Of a DNA stretch of 64,000 nucleotides, positions 20,139-31,448 are shown piece by piece. Made by a program: the position numbers and the translations under genes. How positions within the stretch are numbered: position 1 is the first letter of the stretch; each line of letters starts with the position of its first letter. The DNA comes from Buddleja alternifolia. Its lineage: Eukaryota > Streptophyta > Magnoliopsida > Lamiales > Scrophulariaceae. The notes under the pieces are model-generated. The model was not told where the DNA came from. It ran no database searches and saw only the letters and a program-made list of their open reading frames with translations. Location: positions 28,984,199 to 29,048,198 of the forward strand of contig CM033405.1 of the NCBI GenBank assembly GCA_019426215.1, in the 5' to 3' direction.

Positions 20139-22077
20139 ATGCAAAAAGTGACGGCTTCTTCTTCTGTTGAGTCAACTGAACCAGTCTCCCCTTTACTTAA
20201 CCCATCGGATTTTGCGTATGACGAGGGCGCCCCCGAGAGGGATGGCTCGCTACTCAAGGTAGCCGAGCCGGGCGAGTTCTACTATTCCGGTTCTGACACT
20301 GACAATGACAAGGATCTCGAAATAAATCCACCTTTAACTCGAGCTGAAAAGAATCTATTGGCAGTCGGGGACCCCTATTACAGAGTATACATCCTGTTTC
20401 AACAATTCAGACATCTACAGGCTGAAAAAACACTTATTTTTGCCTCATTCCTTCGAAATACTAGTTCCAGATTCCAATAGTTGAACTCATACTCCTCCTG
20501 CAAGATATACTTGTTTTTTCGTGGCACAAGTGGATGTCGGATTGCGTTTTCCCATCCTGAGCTTATATAAGGAAATATCAAGAATATATAGGGTGCCATT
20601 GTGTCAATTATCTCCTAACTCCATAAGTCTCATGGCCTCCTTCGTTATAGTCACCTCATATTCTGGAGAAGTCCCATCGGCTCAAAAATTTTATACGTTT
20701 TTCCAACTTAAAAAGCTAGAAAAAGGGTTATTTTACTTCACCTCGTGATTTGGCGTAAAGTTTTTAAAACATAAATTCAAAACTCATGGATATTGGAGGA
20801 GGAACTACTTTTTCATTTCGTCTTTAGACCTGTGGAACTTTCCTTGTACGTGGCTAAATGATAATCCCGGGAGTCCAAAATTTTCGGCAAAGGATAGATC
20901 AGCAGAGATCGTCTTTTAGGCATCTTGAATGAGGGAGTATATGATATTCGTCAGTTGGTTTTTGACTACTATCCACCTTTTTTTATACTGCTGCCATTGC
21001 TTGTTTCATACTTGTGTTGTGATTGTCGGTGCATTTTTCAGCTATCTCTGTGGTGCATTTAATGTTTATTGACTATATATTTCCTTGATTTGTAGATTCA
21101 ATCATGTTTCGAACTCCAGCGAAGAAATCTGATGCCAAGAAGACATCGAGTATCACATGCGAAAATTTAGTCCTTATGTAGAAAAAGTCTAGAACACCTG
21201 TTGTCATTCCTTCCTCGCCATCTAAAGAAGCGGCTCTTGACAAGCCCAAGAATAAGAGAAATAGGGATGTTGACGGGAATCCTCGCAAGATGGCTGACGG
21301 GATAGCTTCACTGGCAGCTCGAGCTGCACCCTCTCAACCACCTTCTGAGCGTTCCTCTCAGCACTCCCCCGACGTAACTATCCATTCTTCCAAGAGCCCT
21401 CGAGGCTCCCCGATCATGAAAATTCAGATGGCTCGAAGCTATCCCAGGATCAATTGCCATCTCCTTCGTTATTTTCAGCTTCTTCTAAGAAGATTGTCTT
21501 AAGAAGAGTTCTGAGGAGGGAGATGTCCTCTGAGTTGGAAAATTTGAGGAAAGCTCAAGCTAGCGAGGTCGAGAAAGCTTGTCAGACTGCTCGTAAAGAG
21601 GCCATAGTAAATTTTCCAAATTCCATTAAGGTATTAGCTATGATGGATGATAACTACCAGCGACGTTACAGTGTTTTTCTTCAGTCTTCTGAGCATCAAG
21701 GGATGCTAGTTGAAACCGCATTACAATCCTACTATCACGGTTTCTGCTCTTGTGTGAAACAATTTGTGGAGAATGGGCACCTGACTGCTGGGTGTGATGT
21801 TTCTCTTCTTCAAGAGAGTGCAGGCTTAGATGATGCGCCTGAGCTGGTCAACGAGGTGCCAACTTGTGTTATTGTTATGGGTGCTAGCAATGACAAGTCA
21901 TCTGATGATCATGCTGCCAAGAATGCTAGGGATCGAGCCACAGAGCCTATCATTGATGATGTTGCCTTAGAGGCAATTTTGAGTGCTCCTATGGATGATG
22001 AGACGGGCAATAAGACAGCTAAAGAGCAGGCGGCTTCTGAGCCCTTCTTTGAGGCCACCGAGGAGCTCGGGGCTTAA
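20139..22077 (+). pseudogene. antisense gene of element B (PF04195-type plus coiled coil)
   Basis: A gene-like unit on the strand opposite to gag-pol. The first frame (20139-20480) encodes an acidic N-terminus (FYYSGSDTDNDKDLEINPPL). The second (20521-20748) matches the 'putative gypsy type transposon' domain: LRFPILSLYKEISRIYRVPL, CQLSPNSISLMASFVIV. An intron-like gap ends in a pyrimidine tract and acceptor near 21093-21095 (atttgtag). The third part (about 21096-22077) has a Ser/Pro-rich linker, then a helical region (LENLRKAQASEVEKACQTAR; YYHGFCSCVKQFVENG). Frames shift between blocks, so this copy is broken. Function is unknown; the position recurs in A and G. Confidence 0.75.
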
Positions 22078-22487
22078 GCCTCTTTAATAGTGATATTTAG
22101 TTATTCTTTTCCTTTGTTTTCCTTTCCTCAAGTTGTTATTAGCACGCTTTTTGTATTTCCATTCAAGCTTTTCGTTGTAATGCCCACTTTGGAAGCATAA
22201 TATTTCAAGGATTTTGCTTTAATTATTGCTTCGAATGTGTCCTTTTTTCCATGTTTATATATGTGCTTATTTAATATCAACACCACTGTAATATTTATCC
22301 AGCGATTTGGCATGGTAAACAAGACATAAATAAACATGACTAAGGAAAATGAATGCTTAAAGGAAATACTTACCCATGTATAGCGGAATGCTTCATCTTC
22401 AGAGGATGTTATAACTTGCTTTTATCGAGGACCCATTTTTTTAGTGCTTGCCATTTAGGTGTTCTACCATCAACAAAGCTCTTTCAG

Positions 22488-23183
22488 GTGCTTGAAATAA
22501 ATGAGGCTTTTGTTTTCTTTTTTCTTTCAGGTGCTTGAGATAAATGAGGCTCCTTCCTCTTTTTTTTTTCAGGTGCTCGAAATAAACGAGGCTTCTTCTT
22601 CTCTCTCTATTTTTTTTCATGGTGCTCGGAATAAAAGAGGCTTCTTCAAGTGCTCGCAATCAACAGGACTTTTTTCAAGGTCCTCGCAATCAACGAGGCT
22701 TTTTTCAGGTGCCCAAAATCAACGGGAATTTTTTCAGAGTGCTCGCAATCAACGAGGCTTTTTTCAGGTGCCCGCAATCAACGGGACTTTTTTCAGAGTG
22801 CTCGCAATCAACGAGGCTTTTTTCAGAATGCTCGTAATCAACGAGGCTTTTTTCAGGGTGCCTTCAATCAATGGAACTTTTATTAGAGTGCTCGCAATCA
22901 GCGAGGCTTTTTTTAGGGTGCTCGCAATCAACGCGGCTTTTTTCAGGTGCCCGCAATCAACGGGACTTTTTTTAGGGTGCTCGCAATCAAAGAGGCTTTT
23001 TTCAGGGTGCTCGCAATCAACGAGGCATTTTTCAGGTGCCCTCAATGAATGAGACTTTTTTCATGGTTCTCGCAATCAACGAGGCTTTTTTCAGGGTGCT
23101 TGCAATCAACGAGATTTTTCTCAGGTGCCCGCAATCAACAAATTTTTTTCCAGGGTGCTCGTAATCAACAAGGCTTTTCTCAG
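22488..23183 (-). repeat. 30-bp tandem repeat array (about 22 units) in the 3' spacer of B
   Basis: Units of 29-30 bp, typically gtgctcgcaatcaacgaggc then a T-run and cagg, repeat from 22488 to 23183. At least two variants intermix: ...aacgaggc and gtgcccgcaatcaacggga. The first three or four units (to about 22640) are more diverged and longer. Units of 30 bp keep frame, which makes artificial open frames on both strands. The array lies between the integrase end (23369) and the antisense gene (22077). Tandem arrays in the 3' untranslated region of Tat/Ogre elements are a known source of satellite DNA. Confidence 0.93.
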
Positions 23184-23368
23184 GTGTCTTTGTAATGGAG
23201 TATAAAGTAAAAGAACAGAAATGAACACTGAAATCAATGATGATTTTTTGCCATAAAGTACTTAACATGCTTATTGAAGAAAGTAAAAAAATGATACTAA
23301 TAAAGGAAAAAAATTATTTAATCAAAATATCTTGACTACTAACTTTATTCATCTTTTCTTCCTTTTTG

Positions 23369-24238
23369 TCATGTGTAGAATCTCCTCAAATTCTGCACAT
23401 TCCAGGGCCTTGACAACCTTCTCCCATCCATGTCTTCTTTCATGTAAGCGCCACCTGAAAGAACTTGCACTATCTTGAATGAGCCTTCCCACTTGGGTCC
23501 GAGCTTCCCTACTAGCTTTAGGATACTAGGTCTTCGAAGGACTAAGTCCCCCACTTGCAGTTCTCGGTCGAGGATTCTCCGGTTGAAAGCTGCAGCAATC
23601 CTTTGCTTATACTTTGTCATCCTTAGGTAAGCGACACTCCTAACTTCTTCTATCACATCTAGATTTTCCCTCATTAGCTTTCATTCTTCTTGGGGTCATA
23701 ATACTTCACACTATGCGTAAGCATATTAACTTCGGGTGGAATAACGGCGCCGGCCCGTATGCGAGGCTAAAAGGCGTTTTGCCCGTGGTATTGCGGAGGG
23801 TGGTACGGTTGACCAAAGGACACTAGGTAGCTCTTCTACCCAGGGACTCTATCCTCCTTATAGTCTTGTCTTCAAGTCTTGCACAAGGATTCTATTAATT
23901 ACTCCCACTTGACCGTTGCACTGTGGGTGTCCTACCGTGGTAAACAATTGCTTTATGCCCATGTCTTGGCACCAATCTTGAATTCTTACTCTTTGAAATT
24001 GTCGCCCATTATCTGAGGCGATTTCTCGAGAAATCCTAAATCTAAAGAGTATCGACTTTTTTAAGAACTTGATTACCTCTCTTTCCGTGATCTTGGCTAG
24101 GGGCTCGGTCTTCACCCACTTACTGAAATAATCAACTGCCACCAATAAGAACTTCTTTTGTCCTACCGCCAAAGAGAATGGTCCTATTATATCTATCCCC
24201 CATCTGGCAAAGGGGTATGGGGATCTCATGACTCCCAT
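23369..24238 (-). pseudogene. integrase of element B
   Basis: Minus strand. The core at 23858-24238 has the first Asp (RWGIDIIGPFSLAVG) and second Asp (IASDNGRQFQRV). The third catalytic residue has changed: NGQVGVINRIL has Gly where Tat integrases read Glu (compare QVEVTNR in G). A gap with frameshifts separates it from the C-terminal part (23369-23674), recognisable as KYKQRIAAAFNRRI, VGDLVLRRPSI and the PKWEGSFKIVQVL chromatin-binding-type fold. The HHCC region upstream (about 24240-24440) is broken. Confidence 0.88.
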
Positions 24239-24442
24239 CGGTTCTGCTGGTTTGTGAAAAAGGGTAGCATGCCTTTAACAGTGCTCACACTTCTTCACCA
24301 AGTCTTTGGCGTCGGCCTTCATGGTGGGCTAAAAGTAGCCATCCCTGATTGCTTTGGCTGAAATAGCAGTCCTCCCAGCATGGTTGTCACAGAATCCTTT
24401 GTGGATCATTTCTAGAATGAGCACTTCTTCTTTTTGAGAAAT

Positions 24443-25038
24443 TCACCTTAAGTGGGGCTTTGTAAACGATCTTTTATACAGCACTCTATCTAAGAGAGTG
24501 TACCTCCAGGCTTTATATTGCATTCGCGCGGCCTCCACTTTGTCATGGGGTAATTCTCCTCGTTGGAGGTAGCTCATAATAGGTTCTCTCCAAATATCAA
24601 CTTCTCCAATTACATACACAAAGTCCTCTGCAGTGGCACTAAGCATCGACTGTATGGTTACTTGTCTTATGTGACAGTCCACGAGAGCACTAGCTAGCCT
24701 GGCTAGGTAATCCGCTTTGTTATTCTCAAAGCTCTCGAACTCTTCCTTTAACTCCTCTATCTTCTTCAAGTACTCAATCATCATGGCTTTCTTAGCTTCA
24801 TATTGTCCAGCTACTTGGCACGCCACCAGCTTGAATCTGAGTAAACCACGAAGTGTTTAGCTCCAGCTTTCAGAGCCATCCTTAAACCAATGATTAGGGC
24901 TTCATACTCAGCTTCATTATTAGATGCTCTAAATTCAATTTTTACCGCATACTCTAGCTCATTGCCATCAAGAGTGGTTAACACTATCCCTGCTCCACTT
25001 CTGGCCATCGCGAGGAACCGTCCACATGCAAAAGCCAA
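24443..25038 (-). pseudogene. second (archaeal-like) RNase H and linker of B
   Basis: Two frames: 24811-25038 with EYAVKIEFRASNNEAEYEAL (catalytic Glu) and HFVVYSDS (catalytic Asp), then 24443-24826 with the final motif ENNKADYLARLASA and the linker to integrase (RYTLLDRVLYKRSF). The first Asp (LLHVDGSS) is encoded at the end of the preceding frame near 25020, so at least two frameshifts break the domain. The catalytic residues themselves survive. Confidence 0.85.
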
Positions 25039-25802
25039 ACTTTCCTCTCTTGTTGTACCAAAGGGACCTCTGAAATAAAGTCTGTTAATGCTTGGGCTTT
25101 GATGGCTATCCTAGCAGAATAGGAAATATCAAACTTACTCAACTCTACCGCCCACTTGATCACTCTTCCCGATACTTTTGGATGGCCTAGAATTTGCTTC
25201 AAAGGATGACTAGTGCGAAGTTCCACATTGTCTGTCAGGAAATAAGGCTTCAGCTTCCTTGCAGTGGTTACCAGAGAAAATGCAACCTTTTCAGTCTCAA
25301 TGTACCTTGACTTGGCACCTCGTAAAGTTTGGCTTACATAATATATAGGTTTTTGGTCCTTCCCTTCTTCCCTTATGAGAATTGAGCTGACGGCGTGCTC
25401 TGAGATGGCTAAGTATAAGTATAAAGTCTCCCTATGCACTTGTTTCATTAACAAAGGAAAATTAGCAATGTATGCCTTCAATTCCTGGAAAGCTGCTTGG
25501 CATCCTTCTTCCCACATGCACTGATTCAACTTTCTTGTAAGCTTGAAAAAAGGTAAACTTCGCTCTCCTAGTCGAGCAATGAAACGTCCCAGCGCTGCAA
25601 TCCTTCCATTAAGGTTTTGCACCTCATTTCGAGTGGTTGGGGGCTTCATTTCCAGGATTGCTCTAGCTTTTTTAGGGTGAACCTCAATCATTTTTTCCGT
25701 CACCATGTATCCAAGGAATTTTCCACTCTTGACTCCAAAATCACACTTGGCTGGGTTAAGCTTCATCTGGTAACGTTCTAAGACCTCGAATGCCTCTGCC
25801 AA
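24984..25802 (-). pseudogene. RT thumb/connection and degenerate first RNase H of B
   Basis: A 272-residue frame. It starts in the RT thumb (YQMKLNPAKCDFGVKSGKFL), continues LNGRIAALGRFIARLGERSL, then the first RNase H (LYLAISEHAVSSILI, lacking the usual catalytic Asp; YYVSQTLRGAKSRYIETEK). It ends just inside the second RNase H. The same degenerate first RNase H is seen in A and G. Confidence 0.88.
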
Positions 25803-25836
25803 ATCACCGATATGTCTTGAGCTTTGCGACTTTTAA

Positions 25837-26388
25837 CTAGCATGTCGCTACGTATTTCTCCATGTTTCGTCCCAGCTGGCTTCGGAACATCTTATCCACG
25901 AGCCTCTGATATCTGGTTCCAGCGTTACAAAGCCCAAAAAGCATTACCACATAGCAATACATCCCAAATGCAGTAATGAAGCTAACTTTTTTCTGGCCCT
26001 CCACCGCCACCGGTATTTGGTGGTATCCCTGCGCAGCATCGATTAAGCACGGGAGCTTCCATCCAGAAGTTGAATCTACTAATTGATCTATCCTTGGAAA
26101 TGGATAACAGTCTTCAGTGCATACTTTATTAAGGTCCCAAAAATTGATGCACATCCTCCACTTGCCTCCACTCTTCGGCACCAAGACAATGTTAGCTATC
26201 CATTCAGGGAACTGAATCTCCCTAATATGTCCAACCACCAATAGTTTATCCACCTCACTCTGTATTATCTTATCCTTCTCTGGCCCGAAATGATGGCTTT
26301 TTTGTTTGATTTGCCTAGCTGACGAGAACACATTCAGGTAATGGATAGCTATAGAGGGATCTATGCCTAAATATCTTCGGCAGACCAA
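25837..26388 (-). pseudogene. reverse transcriptase palm of B, frameshift in the active site
   Basis: A 183-residue frame with RT blocks WRMCINFWDLNKVCTEDCYP, LIDAAQGYHQIPVAVEG, VVMLFGLCNAGTRYQRLV and DKMFRSQLGRNMEKYV. Immediately after the Tyr-Val of the catalytic YVDD the frame breaks (about 25843-25851). The following residues (Asp-Met-Leu-Val) are recognisable in another frame, so a one-base loss lies within the catalytic motif itself. Confidence 0.9.
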
Positions 26389-27060
26389 GCGAAAGCATCC
26401 ATATGCTCTCGGAGGAGATGAGTCAAATGAGATAAAAGATCAGGATCTAACTGGGATCCCACTAGAACCACTTTGCTGGTATCACCAGGTATCAATTCCA
26501 CCGTTATCATATCCTCGACTAGCTTTACCCTTGGTAATAATGGTATCCCTATCATTTCTTCTTCCACCGCCATAATTTCAATTAACTGGGTGCTCGATCT
26601 AGTAGGCTGATCAATATCCATGTCTGCCAATTTCTCTCCGGTTTTTATGGTTTTTACATAACATTTTCAGGATGTCTGTTGGTTCCCTGTTATCTCGCCA
26701 ACCCCTTCTCCCAACGGAAATTTTATTTTCATGTGATAAGTAGAGATGATTGCTCGAAAAACATTGAGCATAGGCCTCCCCAGTATCGCGTTATATGCTG
26801 AAGGAGCATTCACCACTAAGAATTTCATCATCTTCGTTTTCCTCCAGGGCTCGGTTCCTAGTGATAAAGGGAGCCGTATTTGACCTAGCGGGCGGACGGA
26901 TTCTCCAGCAAACCCAAACAAAGCAGTGTCTACTTGATCGATCTTTACCTTTCCCAAGCCCATTTGTTTGTAAGCCTCCGCGAAGAGTATATCAACGGAA
27001 CTGCCACTATCAATGAAAACGCGCTTGACATCGTAGTTAGCGATTGTGGCTGTAACGACT
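26367..27060 (-). pseudogene. aspartic protease and protease-RT linker of B
   Basis: The protease active site RVFIDSGSSVDILF is readable at about 26985-27030 on the minus strand, followed by YKQMGLGKVKIDQVD and FGFAGESVRPLGQIRLPLSL. The frame at 26667-26963 ends the domain (YNAILGRPMLNVF, the hydrophobic-Gly flap partner). A linker frame (26367-26630) leads to RT. The catalytic Asp-Ser-Gly is intact. Confidence 0.82.
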
Positions 27061-27314
27061 AGCGCATTGTGATGGGGATGATGGAGGTGCTATCCATCAG
27101 AAACTGGACAAGTGGTTCTACCTCCACAACAGCAACCTCACTTAGCGAGATCTTTCTTGTCGCCCTGGCTCCTCGGAGGCGTAAGACTCTTTTCAAACAT
27201 CCTAGAGATTTTCTCTCAATCCCGGCATATGAGCTCTTGTAGCCGTCCGCACTCGATCAACCTTTCTATTTCATTCAACAAATGTTGGCATTCATTGGTG
27301 TGGTGGCCATAATC

Positions 27315-29217
27315 TCAATGAAACCTGTAATATCTGTCTGATTTGGGGTTAACAGGCCTAGTATCACCACTATGGGGCCACCTCACGTAACTCTTGTGTT
27401 TTATAGCTATGAGGGCTTGCGACGGTGATACCTTCAAAGGCATGGACTGAGTATACTGGCGCTCTTCAGGGCGTCTAGCTTCAACTCGAGGTCTCCTGGG
27501 CATGAACTTAGCGTCTTTACCTTCTTTATTCTCTGGTAAAGATTCAGCTTCTTTCATCTTGGCTGCCTCATCCATGTTCACGTACTTCTCTGCTATTGCT
27601 AGCAGATTGCCAAAAATAGGAGAAGGATTCTTAACCAGTGACCTGAAAAAGTCTCCATCCTTTAACCCTTAAGCGAATGCATTACTCAAAACTTTAGCGT
27701 TAGCAGAGGGTACTTCCAAGGCAGCTGTACTAAATCTTTAATATATTCTCGTAAGGGCTCGTTAGCCTTTTGGCGCATGTTGAATAGGCTAAGAGATATT
27801 TTTTTATACTTCTTGCTGCTAGCGAATTGGTGCAGAAACATCGAGCTGAACTCCTTACAGGAATTAATAGAGTTAAAAGCCAACTGATTAAACCATTGCT
27901 GGGCGGCTAGCGTCAGAGTAGTCAGGAATACCCGGTACTTAACTCCATCAAAATATTGGTACAGCAGTGCACATTTTTCAAATTTCCACAAGTGTTCATT
28001 GATATTTGATGAGCCATCATATTCTGATATATTAGGTGTCCAAAAGTTTCTAGGTAGCTCGTCAGCTAGTATCCGGGACCCGAAGGGGTTCCTCTTTGGA
28101 GGGTTGTGCAGGCTCACTCCAAGATGCTACCTCATTTCTCTCATTTCCTCCTGCATGTCCTCGAACATCTCTATCATATTATCATGAGGTCCTCTTACGA
28201 CTTCTCTTTTGGGTCCATTAGTGTTTGCGTAGGCTTGTGATGTTGTGAACGGAGGACCACGGGTACCAGCTTGCTGAGGGGCCACTATTCTTGCATCAAC
28301 TGGTGGAAAAATCATTGGGGGAGCCCTTGGGGCATAGACTGTTGCCAGGAACTCATTTCTCATGTCGGCTAGCTGGAAAGTTGCAACCCCCGAAACAGGC
28401 ATCGTTATTAGAGGACCTTGGTTTGAACCAAAGCGTGGGAAAGCCGACGCATTAGGAGCATATGGGATTGCCGGGAAGCTGTTTCCCGCATTGGACACCT
28501 GGGAAGCTGAAACTTGTGTAGCATATGCCGCTGGGGAGCTATTTCCCACATTAGACACCTGGAAAGCTGAAGCTCGAGGAGTATGTACCACAGGGAAGCT
28601 GTTTCCTGCATTGGACACCTGGAAAGCTGAAGCTTGAGGGGCGTATGTTGTCGGAGAGCTAACGTTCACCATACAAGGCGGGAAGGGTATAATTCCCGAA
28701 TTTGGCGCATGTACCATTGTTTAGGTATCCTCGCTTACTGCAGATAAAGGGAGAGCCATTGGGTTAGCTCCTTGATTGGAATAGGGCAGAATTTGAGTGT
28801 TGTTAGCAGTTCTTCCATCAAACAGCAGGCTTTCATGGCTAGCAGGCATGAGACCCGGTGAGGGAGATATCGGATCAGTACTCATTTGAGTAGAGGCTGT
28901 CATGGCATCGGTGATGGTGGAGTTGGGTGGGGGCCCAGATATGGACTGCTGAAGAGGGGGAAAATGCAATTCCACACCCCTTGCGTGTCTTCTCACGGAC
29001 ATTATCAGTTGGGTCTCGTTCAAAGCCCTTTGAGAAATAAATTGTGACAGGTGCGAGGAGGTGTGCTCCAGTGGCTCAATGACATGGGGGTCAGTGGTAG
29101 CCATTTCCGAGCTAATGAGGAGGGTAGATGGTAACGCTGAGTTCGGCCATTCTCCCATAGGTGGAACGATTTGGTTTTCTTCAGAGGATGATGCATGTAT
29201 TTATTGATTTTTTTCAA
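27315..29217 (-). pseudogene. gag of element B with internal 20-residue repeats
   Basis: Minus-strand frames 28721-29158, 28127-28717 and 27686-28117 share one phase and are separated by stops; 27315-27581 is shifted. The N-terminal part is Ser/Thr/Pro-rich. Residues encoded at about 28440-28690 form roughly four 20-residue repeats containing ASAFQVSNAGNSFP, matching a 60-bp DNA repeat. The Retrotrans_gag core is at 27686-28117 (FLTTLTLAAQQWFNQLAF; FSSMFLHQFASSKKYKK). The basic C-terminal part would precede the zinc-knuckle region, which is degraded. Gag would form the virus-like particle. Confidence 0.85.
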
Positions 29218-29253
29218 AAGTCACCATTGTTACTCACGTCTTCAACTCAGATT

Positions 29254-29271
29254 TCTCACAGACGGCGTCAC
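29254..29271 (-). other. primer-binding site of B (mutated)
   Basis: Read on the minus strand: tgacgccgtctgtgag, next to the LTR at 29273. It differs at two positions from the site in A and G. Confidence 0.75.
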
Positions 29272-29272
29272 T

Positions 29273-29936
29273 TGATGCAGTTCGTTTTTACACCAAGAAA
29301 GTCGTGCTGATTAGAACACGACTTTATTTATATGAAAATGAGAAATCTAACATTTATGGAAGACGAACAATTTTTCTAAACAAATATCAAGCTTTAAGTA
29401 AAAACTAACAAGAAGAACCCTTTAAATTTCCATTTTATCGATTTTTGACTCCCATTTTAAAGAGATGAAGAACATAGAAAATAATACACTTTTTTCTCTC
29501 AATTGTGAATCTAACCTTACAATGGATTAATTTCCTAATATTAATAGGCCATGATGGCCGAAATTTCTCCCCATTTGGTTTGGAGTGGGCGGTTTCTCCC
29601 ACTTTCGGGGGATGAAGAATCATCTTCCCTATTTTAAGGGATACAAGTTAGGATTAAATACAATTTGATCCTTATCCACTCTTATCTCTTCTCTAGCTAT
29701 CCCTTGTTTAGCCATGCCTTCCACCATTTCTCTCAGCTATCCTCCAATTTTCTTGCGAATTACCCAGCTATCCATCTCAGATTGCTATTCAGTGCTCCAA
29801 CTTCTAGGTTTCCTTCAAGCTTCCTTTCATGAACCTCCTTAGAATATATATTCATTCGGGCCTTCCTCCTATTTTTAGCGCACTGCTCTGTTCCTTTGGA
29901 CCCATTCTTTGATAAGGTCGAACACCATGTTGTAAT
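29273..29936 (-). repeat. 5' LTR of element B (main part, split by C)
   Basis: 664 bp of the LTR lie here. The last 17 bp are at 39936-39952 after copia element C and its duplicated gtaat (29932-29936 and 39931-39935). Joined length agrees with the 684-bp partner. Confidence 0.9.
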
Positions 29937-31435
29937 TGTAGGGAATGTGCCCTCGATGCCAACGAGGAGTTAGAATATAAGACACAAGTTTATATTGTGC
30001 AACCTCTAATTAAAATAAAAGCAATAGTATGTTGTTCGTACAATTCTTGATGACATCTATAAGTCTTAAATGAACAACTAGTCCATGTGTGTCAAGACAA
30101 ACCTTCACACTCCTTATAGTAGTTAAAAGAGATGGGCACTGGAAGAGTTTGATACTTGAGCACTTAAATGGTTCGCAAGTCAAAAAATCTCAATTAGGCA
30201 TTGAGATTCATATGGACTTGTATTACATATGCTCTGAAAAAAGAGTGTCAGTCGAACACTATGGGATAGTGGGAGTTTGTATCATAGATACATTGATGGG
30301 ATTAGTGTATTCGAACACGACTCGTAGTAATCCGATCGCGTGAGTTTTTACTCAGTCACTGTTAATGATTGGATTACTGATTAGGATAAGTGCTTGAGCC
30401 TTAAACCAGAGGAATCACGGTCACAGTGTACTTGTAACATTGGATTCTGTCATCAGAGTAGTTAGGCCCAATTCACTCGTTGGTGGGGCCGACCGTGCAA
30501 GTAGCATGTGAGGTGATTGCCAACAGGGAATTCACTGTCTCGAAAGTAAACAAGAAGTATCCTATGCGATCATAGATAAATGAGATTCAAAGTCTTTGGC
30601 TAGAGCTGATGAACTAACTCGTGTTTAGTGCTCTCATATTACTATGATTCTTAGCATAGCATATAGTCCTGTGAGTTTGACATATTCCATGACTCTCATT
30701 CAATCGGGATACGTCAGTGAAGGGCTTATACTCATACGGTATTCATAATCTAGAGGTTCGTAATGACATAGTCATTTCATACTTGGTTGGGCTACGATGT
30801 GGGGCCACGGTGCTGGCTAGGTGTCACCCACATCCTTTGGTATCCTTTCATTGCCAATCGAGATGAACCTAGAGAGTCGCGCTATAAAGGAATAGACGGG
30901 GAATGAATGAATTAATTTAATTGGTTGTACAATGGGATTAAACATGGCGAATTAAATTAATTATGTTGATTTGGTCAACTTAAACGATTATTTATTTAAT
31001 TAATTAGAATATTAATTTAATCTATGTGTATATTTACTTAGATTATATATTAGATAATTAAATTAATTGGACTAAATTGACTTGATCAACTTAGCCCAAT
31101 TAAGGTCCAAAAGCCCATAATGGGCGAGTAACTTATGGGTTTAAGTTAGAGCATTTATAAAATCCTTCAACACAAGCTCTAAAGTGAGTTGAATTAATTA
31201 ATTCATATAAAGATGGAGATTTCCCCAAGTCCGTTCCTGCGCGATGATTTAGAGATGGTACACTTGAACCATTGGAGATTGAAGATTCGCGAGAATTAAA
31301 GATTGAATACGCAAAAGGTAAGTTTTCGTATTCATTTTTTTCATGTTTAAATCGACGAAAACCAAAAATTGATCTTGATTTGGGAATCCGGATCTATTTT
31401 CGTTTCTGCTGCACATGCCAACCGGATTCCCAACA
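29937..31435 (+). repeat. 5' LTR of copia element C
   Basis: 1499 bp. Compared with the 3' LTR and solo LTR D it lacks about 70 bp near 30902 and about 100 bp near 31205, so it has suffered deletions. The open frame at 30089-30343 recurs in other copies of this LTR by descent and is not a gene. Confidence 0.9.
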
Positions 31436-31448
31436 GTAGTATCATACC
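31436..31448 (+). other. degenerate primer-binding site of C
   Basis: The sequence tagtatcatacc just after the LTR resembles tggtatcagagc at most positions. This supports copia identity and shows decay. Confidence 0.6.

Noticed and set aside
22501..23052. Open frames of 60-180 residues on both strands with FFQ or RNQRGFF repeats
   Set aside because: They are translations of the 30-bp tandem array; unit length divisible by three keeps all frames open. No start context or domain.
22488..23183. CRISPR-like array of 30-bp repeats
   Set aside because: There are no unique spacers: units adjoin each other directly, and the sequence is a plant retrotransposon spacer.
30089..30343. 84-residue frame, with a similar one at 36767-36961
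   Set aside because: Both lie at the same place in LTR copies of element C; shared by descent, not coding.
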